DNA from: Cololabis saira
Lineage: Eukaryota; Chordata; Actinopteri; Beloniformes; Belonidae
DNA: 64,000 nt
Direction of reading: 5' to 3'
NCBI RefSeq assembly: GCF_033807715.1
Contig: NC_084606.1
Location: 33,998,361 to 34,062,360 of the forward strand
Below the pieces are notes generated by a model, which worked only from the letters and a program-made list of their open reading frames with translations, did no database searches and was not told the DNA's origin. The translations under genes were made by a program, and so were the position numbers. Numbering within the stretch: the first letter of the stretch is position 1; every line of letters begins with the position of its first letter. Shown here piece after piece: positions 50,786-62,351 of this stretch.

Positions 50786-52020
50786 AAAGGATTAATATCT
50801 TAATACATGAACATTTTGTATATAAGTCTTTCAGTGCTAGAGATTCTTAATGAACCAGAGCACCTGCCTGCAGAGCCAGTTAAACACCCTCAGTAGTTGC
50901 TTTTCCATTACACTTTTTTGCAAAAGAAAATTGTGCGATAAAGACAGCGCTACAGGGGGTAATTTCCATTGAACAGTGTTTTTCCAATAAGCGTAACTCC
51001 ATATCCCGTACTGTGAGACTTCTCTTCAAAACAATGATAGAAAGAAAATCTCAAAGTTGAAGACGGACAAACTTAGAAGAATGATACCATTGTTGAAAAA
51101 AATAGATTAAGGCAGGGGAAAACCATTCAAAGACGAACCACTTATGTAATGCGATAATGGATAATGTTTAACTAGTATTTCAGCACAACCACATCGTAAT
51201 GACACCCAAAAAACAGCTGGAAACTTGATTCATCCATCTTCAGCAGTGAGGTTTTTTCATTTTGAAATCTTGCAGGACCAGATGGCTTTAAAAGTAGGAA
51301 TCCAGGATAAGAGATAAATCCAGGCTTGACATAGCACCATCAGTTCATCCTGGCTTCATCCGTTTTACAAAGGCCAAAACAGGTTCAGGCGTTTTAGATG
51401 GACTTAACTTTCCTTTCATAAACCTAGATCTGATTAATTAGTCTACTCAGCTCTGCAAAGTATGCAAAATAATAAAGCCCCAGGACCCGACCAGGTTTCC
51501 GGTCAAATCTTTTAAAGCTTTTCAGGCCAAACTTACTCCATTACTTCTCTCTTTTTATGTTGAATCTTTATCACTTGGTTTTCTCCCTCCTACATTGAGA
51601 CAAGCCTCCACCTTTTTCCCCCCAACTTCACAAAAACAGCAACGCACTACAGATGGAGTTTTTCCCAAAGGGCATCATTTGCCCCATGTGAGTACCAGGT
51701 ATGGGCTAGCAACCAACCACCAATTTCTTGTTGGGTCAAAACAGGATCCAACCCTTGGGAAGGATTGAAGTATTACAGCAGCTAGTGTAAGACCTACTAC
51801 TGTCATTTAGCAGATGTTTTTATCCAAAGTGCTTACATCTGAGAGACCACAAGAAAATCACACAGGAGGATACAGCATGGATAAGTGCTGGTCAGACTGC
51901 TGTGAGTCCAGTTGGACACAAGCGCTGCCATGCTAGTGCTAGGGATTTTTTTCCCTTTCTGACCTAGTCCCTTTATACAGCAAGACTAGGTTTTAAAATC
52001 AGTTACTTTTTCACCCAGTA
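50786..52020. other. intergenic with degraded LINE traces
   Basis: 50786-50940 continues the duplicated 5' flank of the ZP genes (similar to 57954-57985 and 58745-58840). 51455-51620 on + reads KAPGPDQVSGQIF-like sequence with stops, resembling an L1-type reverse transcriptase. Nothing else is recognised. Confidence 0.4.
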
Positions 52021-52024
52021 TGAA

Positions 52025-52720
52025 CCTTCCAGACCCCTCAGGTCATCTGAATCAGGTTTTTTTTTATCAGTTCCCAGAGTCAGAACCAGACATGGAGAAG
52101 CTGCATTCAGTTTCTATGCCCCACATGTCTGGAACAACTCCCAGAAAGCCTTAGATCAGCTGAAATGTTCAGTGTGGTTACATGCACATCTAAATACAGC
52201 TATTGGCAACAATCTACCCAAGGATTAAACCGGAGTTCCCAAGCAATCCAAGCGTAAGAAAATCTATTGAGTAAGGTGCGTTCGACTATGCCGTACTAGG
52301 TGGCGCCACAGGAACTTTTGCGTTGGCATTCTTCCCGTTCTTTACCTAATGTGTTGATATTCTGGCTTTCGCTATGTTACTCTCAGAAGGGGGCGTCTCG
52401 GGGCAGTCACTAACTTGGATAAGCGTGGGTTGCGTATACGTGCCGAAATAACTCGAATTAGGACCGCATTATCTGGCATTAAAAGCTCAATCTCAAGAGC
52501 TTTAGTTCGGTTCAACTACAGCCCAGCTAAGGTGTATACATGGCTTTTAAAAATGTCAATCTCAGTTGGATTAAGGCAACAATTCGATTGACTGTTAGTA
52601 CATGTAAACGTACTGAGTATTTAGATCCAGGTTGAAGACTCACCTGTTCTCAGCTGCATTCAAGTAAAACTCTAACCTCCACTGTGACTTGATTTTTATC
52701 TTGATTAAAATAAAAACTTG
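52025..52720 (+). mobile_element. LINE ORF2 C-terminal tail split by a MITE
   Basis: 52027-52176 reads FFLSVPRVRTRHGEAAFSFY, then APHVWNNSQKAL. After about 430 bases of unrelated sequence, with TACATG-rich ends, the frame resumes at 52620 as RSRLKTHLFSAAFK and a stop. Together they are the end of an L2-type LINE protein. Confidence 0.65.
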
Positions 52721-53109
52721 TCTAAAGCACTTTGAATTATGTTATACAAATAAACTTCCCTTAAAATTCAGCATCATATCTGTGCATAAGTGCATGCCGT
52801 GTTCTCAAATGTCGAGTAATGAGGCATTTACATTTACATACTGGTATGGTAGGTCATTCCACATTGGGGAACAATGGAGGAGGAAAGTCTAGCAACTGAT
52901 TCATGCCACGTTGGAATCTCCAGCCATCTTTCACGGGCTGATCATAACTCTGATGAAGACAAGCAGGAGCCGGTTGCAAAGGTCTGTGCCCGGACTCCTT
53001 ACTGTTATTCTGTAACACCAGCCCTGGCAACAGGCTGGCACGTATGGAATAACAGCCACTTTGAGACTGATTTTGCTGTTTAGTATTTCCTGATCAAGTC
53101 AGGTGGTGC

Positions 53110-53300
53110 CCCGTTTCGATAAGTCATCTTTATTAACTATGGTAAGACAATTGATAACTGAACCACCACTCCCTTTTTGTGGCACAACAAGAAGGATCCA
53201 TATGGATAATTGTTTGATAAGCCAGAAGCAGAGCTTCGAACTTGATACGCGCTGCAACTGGAAGCCAGTGCAGAGAGAGAACAGTGAGTGACATGGAGCT
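53110..53300 (-). mobile_element. LINE fragment
   Basis: The - strand reads LTVLSLHWLPVAARIKFEAL and LLAYQTI, the conserved LHWLPV region of L2/CR1-type LINE proteins. Too short and broken to be active. Confidence 0.6.
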
Positions 53301-53494
53301 CTCTTGGGCTGCTTGAAGACCAGACGTGCTGCAGGAGAGGTTTAACCGAGCATGCAGGGAGGCCGACCAAAGGGAATTATCGTGGTCTATACCGCCGTAG
53401 TGCACAAGTCTGTTTTGAGTCCAGTTGGTCAATAGTTAGGCAGTGTCTATCCTACAAAATACACACCAGGCCAACAACTTTAAGAAAAACCAGC

Positions 53495-53500
53495 TTTATT
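53495..53500 (-). terminator. polyadenylation signal of ZP gene C
   Basis: TTTATT on + reads AATAAA on the coding strand, about 40 bases after the stop codon, in the block shared with copy B. Confidence 0.65.
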
Positions 53501-53537
53501 AAATTCTTCAGTTCTATTTAAAAGTCAAGTCTCCCAC

Positions 53538-56500
53538 TCAACCCAGGACAGTAGTTTTCTTAACTTGCATGTGTCCTTTAGTGCCTGCGAGGGACAGAAA
53601 CAAGGGTTAATAGAGCACAAACATGTCAAAGCTAAACTGTAAACATCTCAAAGCTAAACTGTAAATGCTCACCTTTCCCAGAAGGACCACCAGGATTATA
53701 AACTCTTGAGACCTTGATGTAGCGAGTTGCTGGGAAGTAAGCAGGCAGGTGCATGACGGGCATTCTAGTTCTTTGGGGAGAAGCTGTTGTCTGAAGTTCT
53801 GTAGTGGGCTCAGGACTTGGTGGCCCTGGGAGAGAAGGCCAGTTATATTGCATCCCAATATGGGTGAGGCACAGGGCAAGAACACAGTACCTGCTGTGGG
53901 CTGCACATTGTGGGTGATGGTGCCAACACCTTCCATGTCAGATTCAAATGTGTATACCGAGAACAGGCGGTGGAGACCAGCCAGAGGATATGTGCACTGT
54001 ACAGTCACCCTGCAAGACATTAAGCAGCATCATTTTGCAAAACAGAACCAGCTTAAGAACTTGCAAGCGAGTACATACCCCTCAGTAACATTCTCAGAAG
54101 CAAAAGCAATCGTGTTGAGGCTGTAGAAAATCTTATTATGGTATGTCACATTGCCCTTGATAAGCTGGAAAAAGTGGAGAGCCTAGTTGAGGCCACGTGA
54201 AACAAAGAACGCTCATGTTCATTTGCATTTTGGACAAGCCCTACCTTGACTACGGCACCACAGCTGTTGACTGGGAAAGAGAAGAGCACCCTGCTACCAT
54301 TACTTTCTTTGGCTTGACAGTGTTCGTTTCTGAGGTGGAAACTTGCTGGGATCCGTCCACTTGGGATGATTGTGGACAGGTCAGCCACCACAGTCATCGT
54401 CCCATCAGTGGAGCACACTGCAGAGAAGATCAATTTAAGCCTCTGTGACCTACCTGCAAGGTCCCTACCTCATTGCACAAACTACAGTATATCCTTACTG
54501 ATGAATTCTCTGGATGGGAAAGAACATGTCTTGACACTGGATGCCTGGATCGCTGATGTCTCTCCATCCCTCATAAGGATCTCAAATGTGCCAAGGAAGC
54601 TCTCCAAAGTAAGATTCTGCAAAAAAAAAAAAACCCACCTCATTTAATTTCTATCAGCAATGAGGGCACACACCTTGCAGGTCTATTGCCCTCACCCTGT
54701 ATTCATAGCCACGAGTGAAGAGGGGAACATCAAGCAGCAGCCTCTGGCTATTGTTGGTCATGATGTAGCCACGCTCAGCCGCCAGTGCTGACGTTAGCAG
54801 GTCAGAACCGATGCTGATCTCCCACAGGTAGTCAAAAGGCCGGTAGTCAAGCTTGAAGCTGATGCCAGACGATGTGCAGTTGCTTTCAAAGGCCGGAGGA
54901 GCTATCCAATACAGCATGGTGATTAATGGGTAAAGCCATAACTAGAGCAGCCATCTTTAAATACAGGCTCAAGACTTACAGACATCCAGTAGTGCCACAG
55001 ATGATGCTGTGTGGTAGTAAGATTCACTTCCAGGCACAGTCAGCGTGTAGTTGATGTCCAGCTTGTGCAACATAGCTGCATGTTCCCTGGAGAACTGAGA
55101 GGGGACATAGGGTGAACCAGCATGATAGCAAAAGGATGTCACAGCATAAGTGTCCAAAGACAGTTACCTCCTGTACGACAACTGGGTCGTCAAAGGGCAC
55201 CTTCAGAGTGTAGCTGTGGGTGTTGTTTGGTTCAGCTGCTTCTGTGAGGACGATGCTTTCATTGCTGAAGGGCACACTAAAGTCATTCCCATTCAACTGG
55301 ACTGAGGTCAACGCCACATCTACAGGGATATGCCCAAGGTAGATGGTGAAAATTCCCTCTTCCAGGATGGTTTTGTCTTCAATGACAAGCTCACAGGGCA
55401 GTAGCGGAGTAACCACAATCCTGTGACATCTGATAACGGTCTCTTTGTAATCTTCATCTATCAACACTTGCTTGAAGTAGAAATGGAAGATGTAGAACTC
55501 GAAGATGGCACCCTTCACAAAGCTCTGAAACACATGGACAGCATTGAGGAAAAAGATTGAAGGGGAGGTTAGACAGGTGTAACAGCTACACGTCACCTCC
55601 ATTACCTTCTTGTACCCTCCCTCAGCATTATATGGGATACCAATGTGGATTGTGGTGTTGTGTTTCTTCATGATGAAGCCTCTCTGCTCTGTAGCTGCCT
55701 GCTCCACAATGTCACCATTTAGTCCCACACTGATCTGTGAGCCACCAAGACTGGGATACAGAGCTTCTGGGGTCTCCCATGTCATGTAGCCACCATCGTG
55801 TGAAGCTTCATCTGTTCAGAAAAGTTCACATCTTCATGAAGAAAACTGGGGTTGCACAAGCTCAGCTAGAATCAGGGTCACGTACATGTAGAGCAAGCAG
55901 CCACTAGATCAACCATGAGGACAACCCAGCTTTGTCTGGAGAACACACTGGCATGGACCACCTCTACTGGAACACCATTCACCTGCACAGACATATTACT
56001 TCAAGCCCATTTGAAACTGATGCTTGGCCCATAGTAAAACACTGGACATTTTACCTCAGTACTGTACGAGTCAGGTTGTCCATACGGTGTACGAAATACG
56101 ATCCGCTCATGCTTCATGTCAAAAATGTAACCCTGCTCATAAGCCTTAGACAAGTTCATGGGCAACACCTGCTCATCTGGTTTTTGAAAGATCACCTGCC
56201 AGTCTGAGGAGGAGCTGCTCATCTGATGGGGAAGGGTAACTTCAGTAAACATACAATGGTAACCAAATCTTAAGCTGCAATACCATCCAGATATCTTTAC
56301 AACTGAAATCTTTGATTGCCCTATAAAGACTTAAAGTCTTCACGAAATGGAATTGATACATACAGGTCTGAGAAGGTTCCAGTCACTCATCCCTGCAAAG
56401 CACCCAACTTCACCCTGCACAGAAACCTGCAGAGAAGACCATGTTAAGACACTCATGAACTGGCACATTAAAGTTTGATGGTTATCCCCCAAACTTACTT

Positions 56501-57244
56501 CCATGTAGTTGACCTCACAAGAAACCTCCCTGGGAGACCAGGGGAGTTGGGGAAAACAGGTCCTGTTCAATCCAAAGCGGGTGTCCTCCCCATTAAGGGT
56601 TGTGATCAGGTTAAAACTGAATGTGTACCCATCATCCTGTCAATAGAAGCATAGAGGAGGTTTTCTGGCCAACTACACAAGGCTGCCAAAATTAATGCAT
56701 CTCCATGTTTATACGTACTTCCTTTTCTGTGTGACAGCTGAAGTAAGAGGCTCTGAGCTCCACAAGGCCCAGGAAAGTCAGAACGCTGAGGGTGTAGCCA
56801 CACGCTGCTGCATATGGTGCAGTGAGGGCGTACACACCTGTCCTGTCTGAGAGCACGTCACAAGTTAAGCACCTCGAGAATCATTACATCAAGAATATAA
56901 CAATGCCTTCACAAATTGTGACTCACCAACAGCCTCAAAGTGAGGATCTTCTCCAGTGACGGCGAGATCAACAGCTATCATGAAGTAACGATCATGACAC
57001 TCCATTTGAAGAACTCCTGAGGACAAATAAGTTCTATAACTAAGTCTTTCTACTAAATTATTTTACACCACAGATGTTTACCAACCTTCCAAAAGATCAC
57101 CACATCTTGCAACTGACCACATAGACAGGATAAATACCACACTGTAACAGAGGAACAGGTGACAAATATTAACTAGCTGTGGAATAATCTGCTTTGACGG
57201 TCACAAATAATCACAACATACCCAAAGCTAAACTTGTAAGCCAT
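53538..57244 (-). CDS. egg-envelope ZP-N repeat protein, ZPAX-like, array copy C (18 exons, 780 aa)
   Basis: Exons: 57244-57222, 57141-57086, 57016-56927, 56846-56719, 56636-56499, 56426-56364, 56222-56055, 55982-55886, 55811-55606, 55524-55168, 55094-54980, 54901-54696, 54616-54499, 54417-54245, 54164-54079, 54009-53891, 53825-53673, 53584-53538. Phases all match; 2343 nt. The signal peptide starts MAYKFSFG and is followed by a hydrophobic FILSMW core. The ZP-N-like units are as in copy A; the last has the NSCGAVV and VTVQCTYPL signature. Exon 17 encodes a Pro/Ser/Thr-rich linker (PPSPEPTTELQTTASPQRTR) ending NPGGPSGK, and exon 18 ends TKGHMQVKKTTVLG. No ZP-C domain. Closest relative in the window is copy B. 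This appears the most complete copy and is presumably expressed in the ovary (inference). Confidence 0.85.
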
Positions 57245-57375
57245 AGCTGCTAATGTGTTGTCAGTGTCTAAAGCTAGCCCACTGCTAGCAAACTACACTT
57301 AGTAACCAACACAAGCTCAACTGAAGCACTTGGTCCTGACCAAACAGGGACCATGTGACATTGTCTTGCACACCA

Positions 57376-57470
57376 GCTCTTATGAGCCCATTTCCTTTAC
57401 AACTGATCAGCAGCTACACAGGTGCATGCAGGTGTGAATCAAGTCACTGGGATTTGTCAGAGCACAGGTG
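57376..57470 (-). promoter_or_regulatory. TATA-like element and E-boxes upstream of ZP gene C
   Basis: Coding-strand GCTCATAAGAGC (about 57387-57376) lies about 140 bases before the ATG; CACCTG occurs at 57424-57419, 57434-57429 and 57470-57465. The first is shared by all three copies. Confidence 0.45.
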
Positions 57471-58140
57471 CAGCTAATAAAATCATCACACTTCATGTCT
57501 ATGAGAGGATTCTGAAGAGTTTCTTCCTTATTTTGAGTAAAAAAGGTTTGAGTAACCTTTAATTTTAAAATTCAGCCTCAGCAAAATATATTAAAAGCTG
57601 TCTCAGTTCTTAAAAGTAACTGTGGGCACAGATGCTGCAGCACGGTTCTGAACGCCTCATCAGCTTCATTTGTGAAACATGAGCAGATTGAATTGCTGTG
57701 TAAACTGCTTTGCAAAGTAAATTTTACATGTATTTTGCCGTTGATGAAAATATTAGTAAATCTGAAACTTTTATTGGTACAACAATCTGTTACTGCTTGC
57801 AACCATGTGAATCTTCTGTAAATAAGGACTGCACACAAATATTTGCTGGTCTTTCTCAGATTTTACATTGTCTTTTATGGGCTGCAAATGTCAAAACATT
57901 CTGATAACTTTCAGACATGTTTTTTTTTAAACATTGGTACAAATGAGAAATATAACATCTTAATATATGGACATTTTGTATATTTAAACTCCAAGATTGT
58001 GTTACCCAAAATGTCAGTAGGTTACATCAACTTTATTTTATTGCCAGACACCTACACAGGCACTCAGACTGTTATAGAGCAAATAAAAGGTGTATTGAAA
58101 AAATGGTGGTTGTCAACGCAAGTGGAGGTACCCTGTTCTA
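57471..58140. repeat. 5' flank duplicated between ZP genes C and B
   Basis: Closely matches 48214-48700 in the same orientation, including ATGTCTATGAGAGGA and CAGCACGGTTCTGAACGCC, so the duplicated unit reaches at least 600 bases upstream of the genes. No coding frame is conserved between the two copies. Confidence 0.75.
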
Positions 58141-58745
58141 CAAATCAATTCAATTCAATTCAATTTTATTTATATAGCGTCTAATACAACAGAGTTGTCT
58201 CTAGACGCTTTACAGAGACCCATACCCAGAACATGACCCCCGAGCAGTTATTACATAAACAATGGCAGGTAAAAACTCCCCTAGTGGGAGAAAAACCTTA
58301 AGCCAAACAGTGGCAAGGAAAAACTCCCCTTTAGGAGGGAAGAAACCTTGAGCAGGACCAGGCTCATCAGGGGGGACCCTCCTGCCGAGGGCCAGACTGG
58401 TGGGTCAGGGACGGCAACAGCACAGCAGGCAGGTGGAAGCAGCAACGGGATGACCAGGGGTGGGGACCGCAGGCCAGCACGCAGCTCCCGAAGCTCCGGC
58501 CCAATCAGCAAGTCCCAGGTTGGGGTGCAGGGTCAGGGAAAGACTTGTGCTCCGTAATGCAAGCTACAAGCCACCCACGACCACCTGCAGGACAAAAGAG
58601 AGAAAAGGGAGGAGAAGGGGGGGCCAGCAACGGGATGACCAGGGGTGGGGACCGCAAGCCAGCACGCAGCTCCCGAAGCTCCGGCCCAATCCAAGGTGTT
58701 CATAAAGATTTTGCCCCACTGTTTCCAGCACAACTGGCCTTCCAG
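58141..58745 (-). mobile_element. 3'-end fragment of the L2-type LINE
   Basis: Begins with the same ATTCAATTCAATTCAATTTT tail as the element at 48703 and shares its 3' untranslated sequence (AAACTCCCCTAGTGGGAG, CAAACAGTGGCAAG). A block GGGATGACCAGGGGTGGGGA with its neighbours is repeated at about 58448 and 58633. No reverse transcriptase part. Confidence 0.8.
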
Positions 58746-59140
58746 TGCTAGAGATATTTAATGAACCAGAGCACCTGCGTGCAGAGACAGTGCATTAACA
58801 GCCCCAGAATTTGCGCTTCTATTACACTTTTTCGTGACCGCAGTTTCCAGCCTACTGAAGGATGCTTTCAGCTTGAGAAAAGAGCCAGTGGTGGACGACC
58901 ATCGATCCCTACAGCCGAAGCTAAAATCTGGCAAGCGCCCTCGTCCCATAAAAGCACGTTTACACTATTATACAGACTGCCGACATCGTACAAAGTGCTA
59001 GGACCACCCAGCGGCAGATCAAGGTGAAGGATTTAACTATCTCCATTTTCCCGGGTTTCACTACATGCACAGCCAAAGTCCGTGCTTCCCGACATAAGAT
59101 TTGGGCTGCTACACCCAGCACTCCTCCGGATCACTAGAGG
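58746..59140. other. no gene seen
   Basis: 58746-58840 resembles 50830-50940, the outer part of the duplicated ZP flank. The rest has short frames without resemblance. Confidence 0.4.
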
Positions 59141-59143
59141 GGA

Positions 59144-59400
59144 TGTAACAATGGAATTTACATAATAGACGGAGGCCACTCCCTATGTGAAAATAGTGTG
59201 TTTGCTGTTTTGTTCGCTTATTACTGTGTAACGCACTGACAGTCTCAAGCGGACCGACGGCCGTTACATTTGTATTATATTGTTACGGGCCCATGTAAGT
59301 GTACTCATATATAACGTGTTCCCTCACTACCGAAGAAGTTTGTGCTCAGTTTTCCCCATCTAAAGCTTAAAGCGAGTGTGGTGGATTTCGTTCCACACAC
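59144..59400 (+). mobile_element. possible solo LTR
   Basis: Starts TGTAACAATGG and ends TTCCACACA, followed by TGGCTCCTGAGTGGGAA, which looks like a primer-binding-type sequence. No second LTR or gag/pol frame is in view, so the call is tentative. Confidence 0.3.
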
Positions 59401-59529
59401 TGGCTCCTGAGTGGGAAACAGAACGATAGAGGTACCGGTGGTAAGGGATCACGCCAGTTTCCTTCCCGCCTTACTAACCCAGTTAGTTAGTTAGTATCCC
59501 CTTGTAATGTGTGATTCATAGGGGTTTCA

Positions 59530-61345
59530 AAATTACACAGAGGGTCCCTGTGAATTGACCATTTTATTAATTTACTCCAAGAGTACTCAGGCCATGGATA
59601 AGTGTGTGCGTAATGTACGCTTTACGCATGACACACGCGCCTCTTCCAGCCAAAACCACATGTAAACTCCCGAACACTTTCAAGAATACTTCGCTTTAAT
59701 GTCCAATGCTACACCTTCAAAGCACTGAAAAAACACTGAAACATTGCAGCAATAAAGTATTCTTGAAAGTTAGTGGCGGAGTTTAGTAGTTTTTAGACAG
59801 TTATGGGTGGTGTGGTGATAGTGGGTTTATTGCTGTTTTTTTTTTCTTAATGTTTGGGGATTAGGGGAGTTGGTTGGTGCTCAGCTGACTGCTTGGTGAC
59901 TGGTGAAAGGGAAGTGAAATCAGAAAAACAGGTCGATGAGCTCCTGTCCTCTGTGGAGACCGGCTTGGTGGAGTGCTGCTCGGGCATCGTTCGGAGGTCC
60001 AGGGACCGGAGGTCCGGGGACCAGAGGTCGGGCATCGTCGTCTTCAGAATCCTCGTCCTCATCCAAGGGAGGCGGCTCATCTGCTCCAGTGCGCACAGCC
60101 ATGGCGGTGACTACGATGACACCACAACTCTTGGCAGGTGACAGGCGCAGCCCCCCCGATGAACGATGGATACAACGGAACCGTGACTTTGCGACGGCGT
60201 ATGGCGACGCGGTTGATTTGCAGCGAGAATATGCTATAGCAGCCATGGTATCTCACACATGTGATTTTGCAACGCCTTTTTATGGAGCAGTGGATAAAGT
60301 CTCCCTTAATGAGGTTCCAACTGAACTCAATTACACCTGTCAGTTGCCTGATGTGTTAAATGTGGCAAGTTTGGAGGGAGGCTGGATGTGTTTTTGATGT
60401 GCCCTGAAGCATTTTTCAGTGTGGTACATTATCTCATATGTGCACGCAGATGTGGGATGTGTGCAGACAAATTATGGTAAATGATGATCCTTTTATTTTT
60501 GCGTAATGCATAAAACATATACAGGAACACACTTGTTATTCCTTATTTTTCTTTTTTTTCCCCCTTTGCTGTCACCAATGAATGCTAAACAATATAAATC
60601 TAAAGTATAAAATAAATCAAAATTTGTGCGGGCTGCATTGTTTTAATATCTCATTGCTTTGTGTGATATTGATTTGCCTGACGCGGCTGGATCTGTGAGT
60701 CTTTGTTCACTAAGATGGTTGGAAAGACTGGGTCAGCAGCATCTTTCATTTCCTTCTTAATGAAAGAGATTCTTAAGCTAAGAGCAACTCTGGGAAACGC
60801 GATTTTCTTTCACAGGCTCCTTAAGAAGGTTTGAAAGAAGTCTTTCGCTGTTAAGAGCTACTTAACTGATCTGGGAAACCGGGCCAATAACATTCACAAA
60901 TCCTTACGATCATAATAAAACCACAACTCTTCACGGAATGCAACACAAAGCAAAGAACAACATTACCCATAATGCAATGCAGCTTAAATCGGAAGAAATG
61001 CCCCCAAATAAATTATTTTTTCCAGGCCTCAACTTTTGACAGGACTGTCTCCAGCTCACAGCCGATGTTTTTTTTATTTGTTTTACTTGTTTTTGCAAGT
61101 ACCTTGTTAACATGAGTGGTTTTTAATGGATAATTATCTTCATTATCATATTCAAATATATTTACTTGAGGGAGGAGACAGGGCGGATTTTGTGCTCCGA
61201 CATGTGTGCTCCACGTTGATTGTGATGTTCAAAGATATTCAAAGAAACGCAGTTTTGAGAATCTGAATTTTTTTTGCATACGCAAGAATTCCACGCATGT
61301 ATTCACGTTGAAATCCATGCACTCTTTGTACATGAGGCCCCAGGT
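59530..61345. mobile_element. degraded DNA transposon, possibly Harbinger-like
   Basis: The right edge ends CTTTGTACATGAGGCCCC, a terminus I associate with Harbinger-type fish elements; the left end is not clear. A - strand frame at 60246-59920 has an acidic patch (DEDEDSEDDDA) ahead of GQELIDLFF, and 60700-60890 carries CTTAAGAAGG-type inverted motifs. No intact transposase. Confidence 0.35.
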
Positions 61346-61568
61346 CTCTAAAACTGAATCACGACTAGGCTACTGCGATTATCTGTCCTCCAATTATTTG
61401 ACCTTTCTAAAACAGAGTCGTCCCCCCCCTTCTAAATGAAGGCGTCACCACACCTTTTTGTGCCTTTTGACCAATCGATTATCTAATGTCTAAGCAGACG
61501 GGGTAAAGGTGAGAATGCAATATAGATAGGAGAGGAGTGGCAGGGAGGAGTGCTGGTCTCCAGCGTCG

Positions 61569-61576
61569 TATATAAG
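61569..61576 (+). promoter_or_regulatory. TATA box of the keratin gene
   Basis: TATATAAG, 95 bases before the ATG at 61671. The spacing implies a short 5' untranslated region of roughly 65 bases. Confidence 0.7.
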
Positions 61577-61670
61577 AACTTGAACTCGTCCTGGGTCAAC
61601 CAGTCACCCAGTCTTCCAGTCTCAGCTCCAACACGTCCTCCTCTGATAGACCAGCACAACTTCCTTCACC

Positions 61671-62165
61671 ATGAATTGTAAGTCGACAAGCCACACCATC
61701 AGGACCGTCTCCGCCTCCCCCCGGTTACAGAACCGACCTTCGAAGAGCTACAATGTAGGCGGCTTCAGGGACGATCAAGGCGATTGCCGCTCCTACTGCC
61801 GCGGCTTCAGCAGCGGCGACATCAAGATCTACCCCGCCTCCGACGTCGGCCAGGTCGGCAACAGCATCCGGATGTCTACCACGTCCTACGGCCAACGCAG
61901 CGGCATCGGCCTGGGCGCCGGCGCCGGCTTCTACGACTACCAGCCCGGCGGTATGACTAGGCCCGCCATGACCATCGGGAATGAGAAGATCGTCATGCAG
62001 CATCTGAACGACCGCCTGTCCAGCTACCTGGAGAAGGTGAAGACGCTAGAGAAGGCCAACGATATGCTGGAGATCAATATCAGGGAGGCCATCGAGAAGA
62101 GTGGCCCGATGGAGGGGAGCGACTACAGCAAGCACTTCGAAACCATCGCGGATCTGAGGGCCAAG
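61671..62165 (+). CDS. type I keratin, first coding exon (partial gene)
   Basis: One exon of 165 codons ending DLRAK at a GT donor (GTGAGA), phase 0. The head domain (about 1-95) is rich in Ser, Gly, Arg and Tyr (SYGQRSGIGLGAGAGFYDY). The coil 1A helix-initiation segment follows: NEKIVMQHLNDRLSSYLEKV, then KTLEKANDMLEINIREAIE. Ending exon 1 in DYSKHFETIADLRAK is characteristic of type I keratins. The product pairs with a type II keratin to form epithelial intermediate filaments. The remaining exons lie beyond the window or are too far into repeats to see; none is visible before 64000. The specific paralogue cannot be named. A non-keratin intermediate filament is unlikely given the head and exon end. 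Confidence 0.88.
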
Positions 62166-62351
62166 GTGAGACCACCAACCAGCCGCATGAAATCACGATG
62201 CAGAAACGTGACGTGAGGAAAAAGGTCAAGCTCAACAACCTCATAAAGGTCGTTATCAGTCCTCCTCCACTACAAAGTACTTTGTACCTGACTAATTTCT
62301 CAACATTTATAAGCCGTAGTCTAATGCTTATCTTCGTGCACATGTCCAGTT

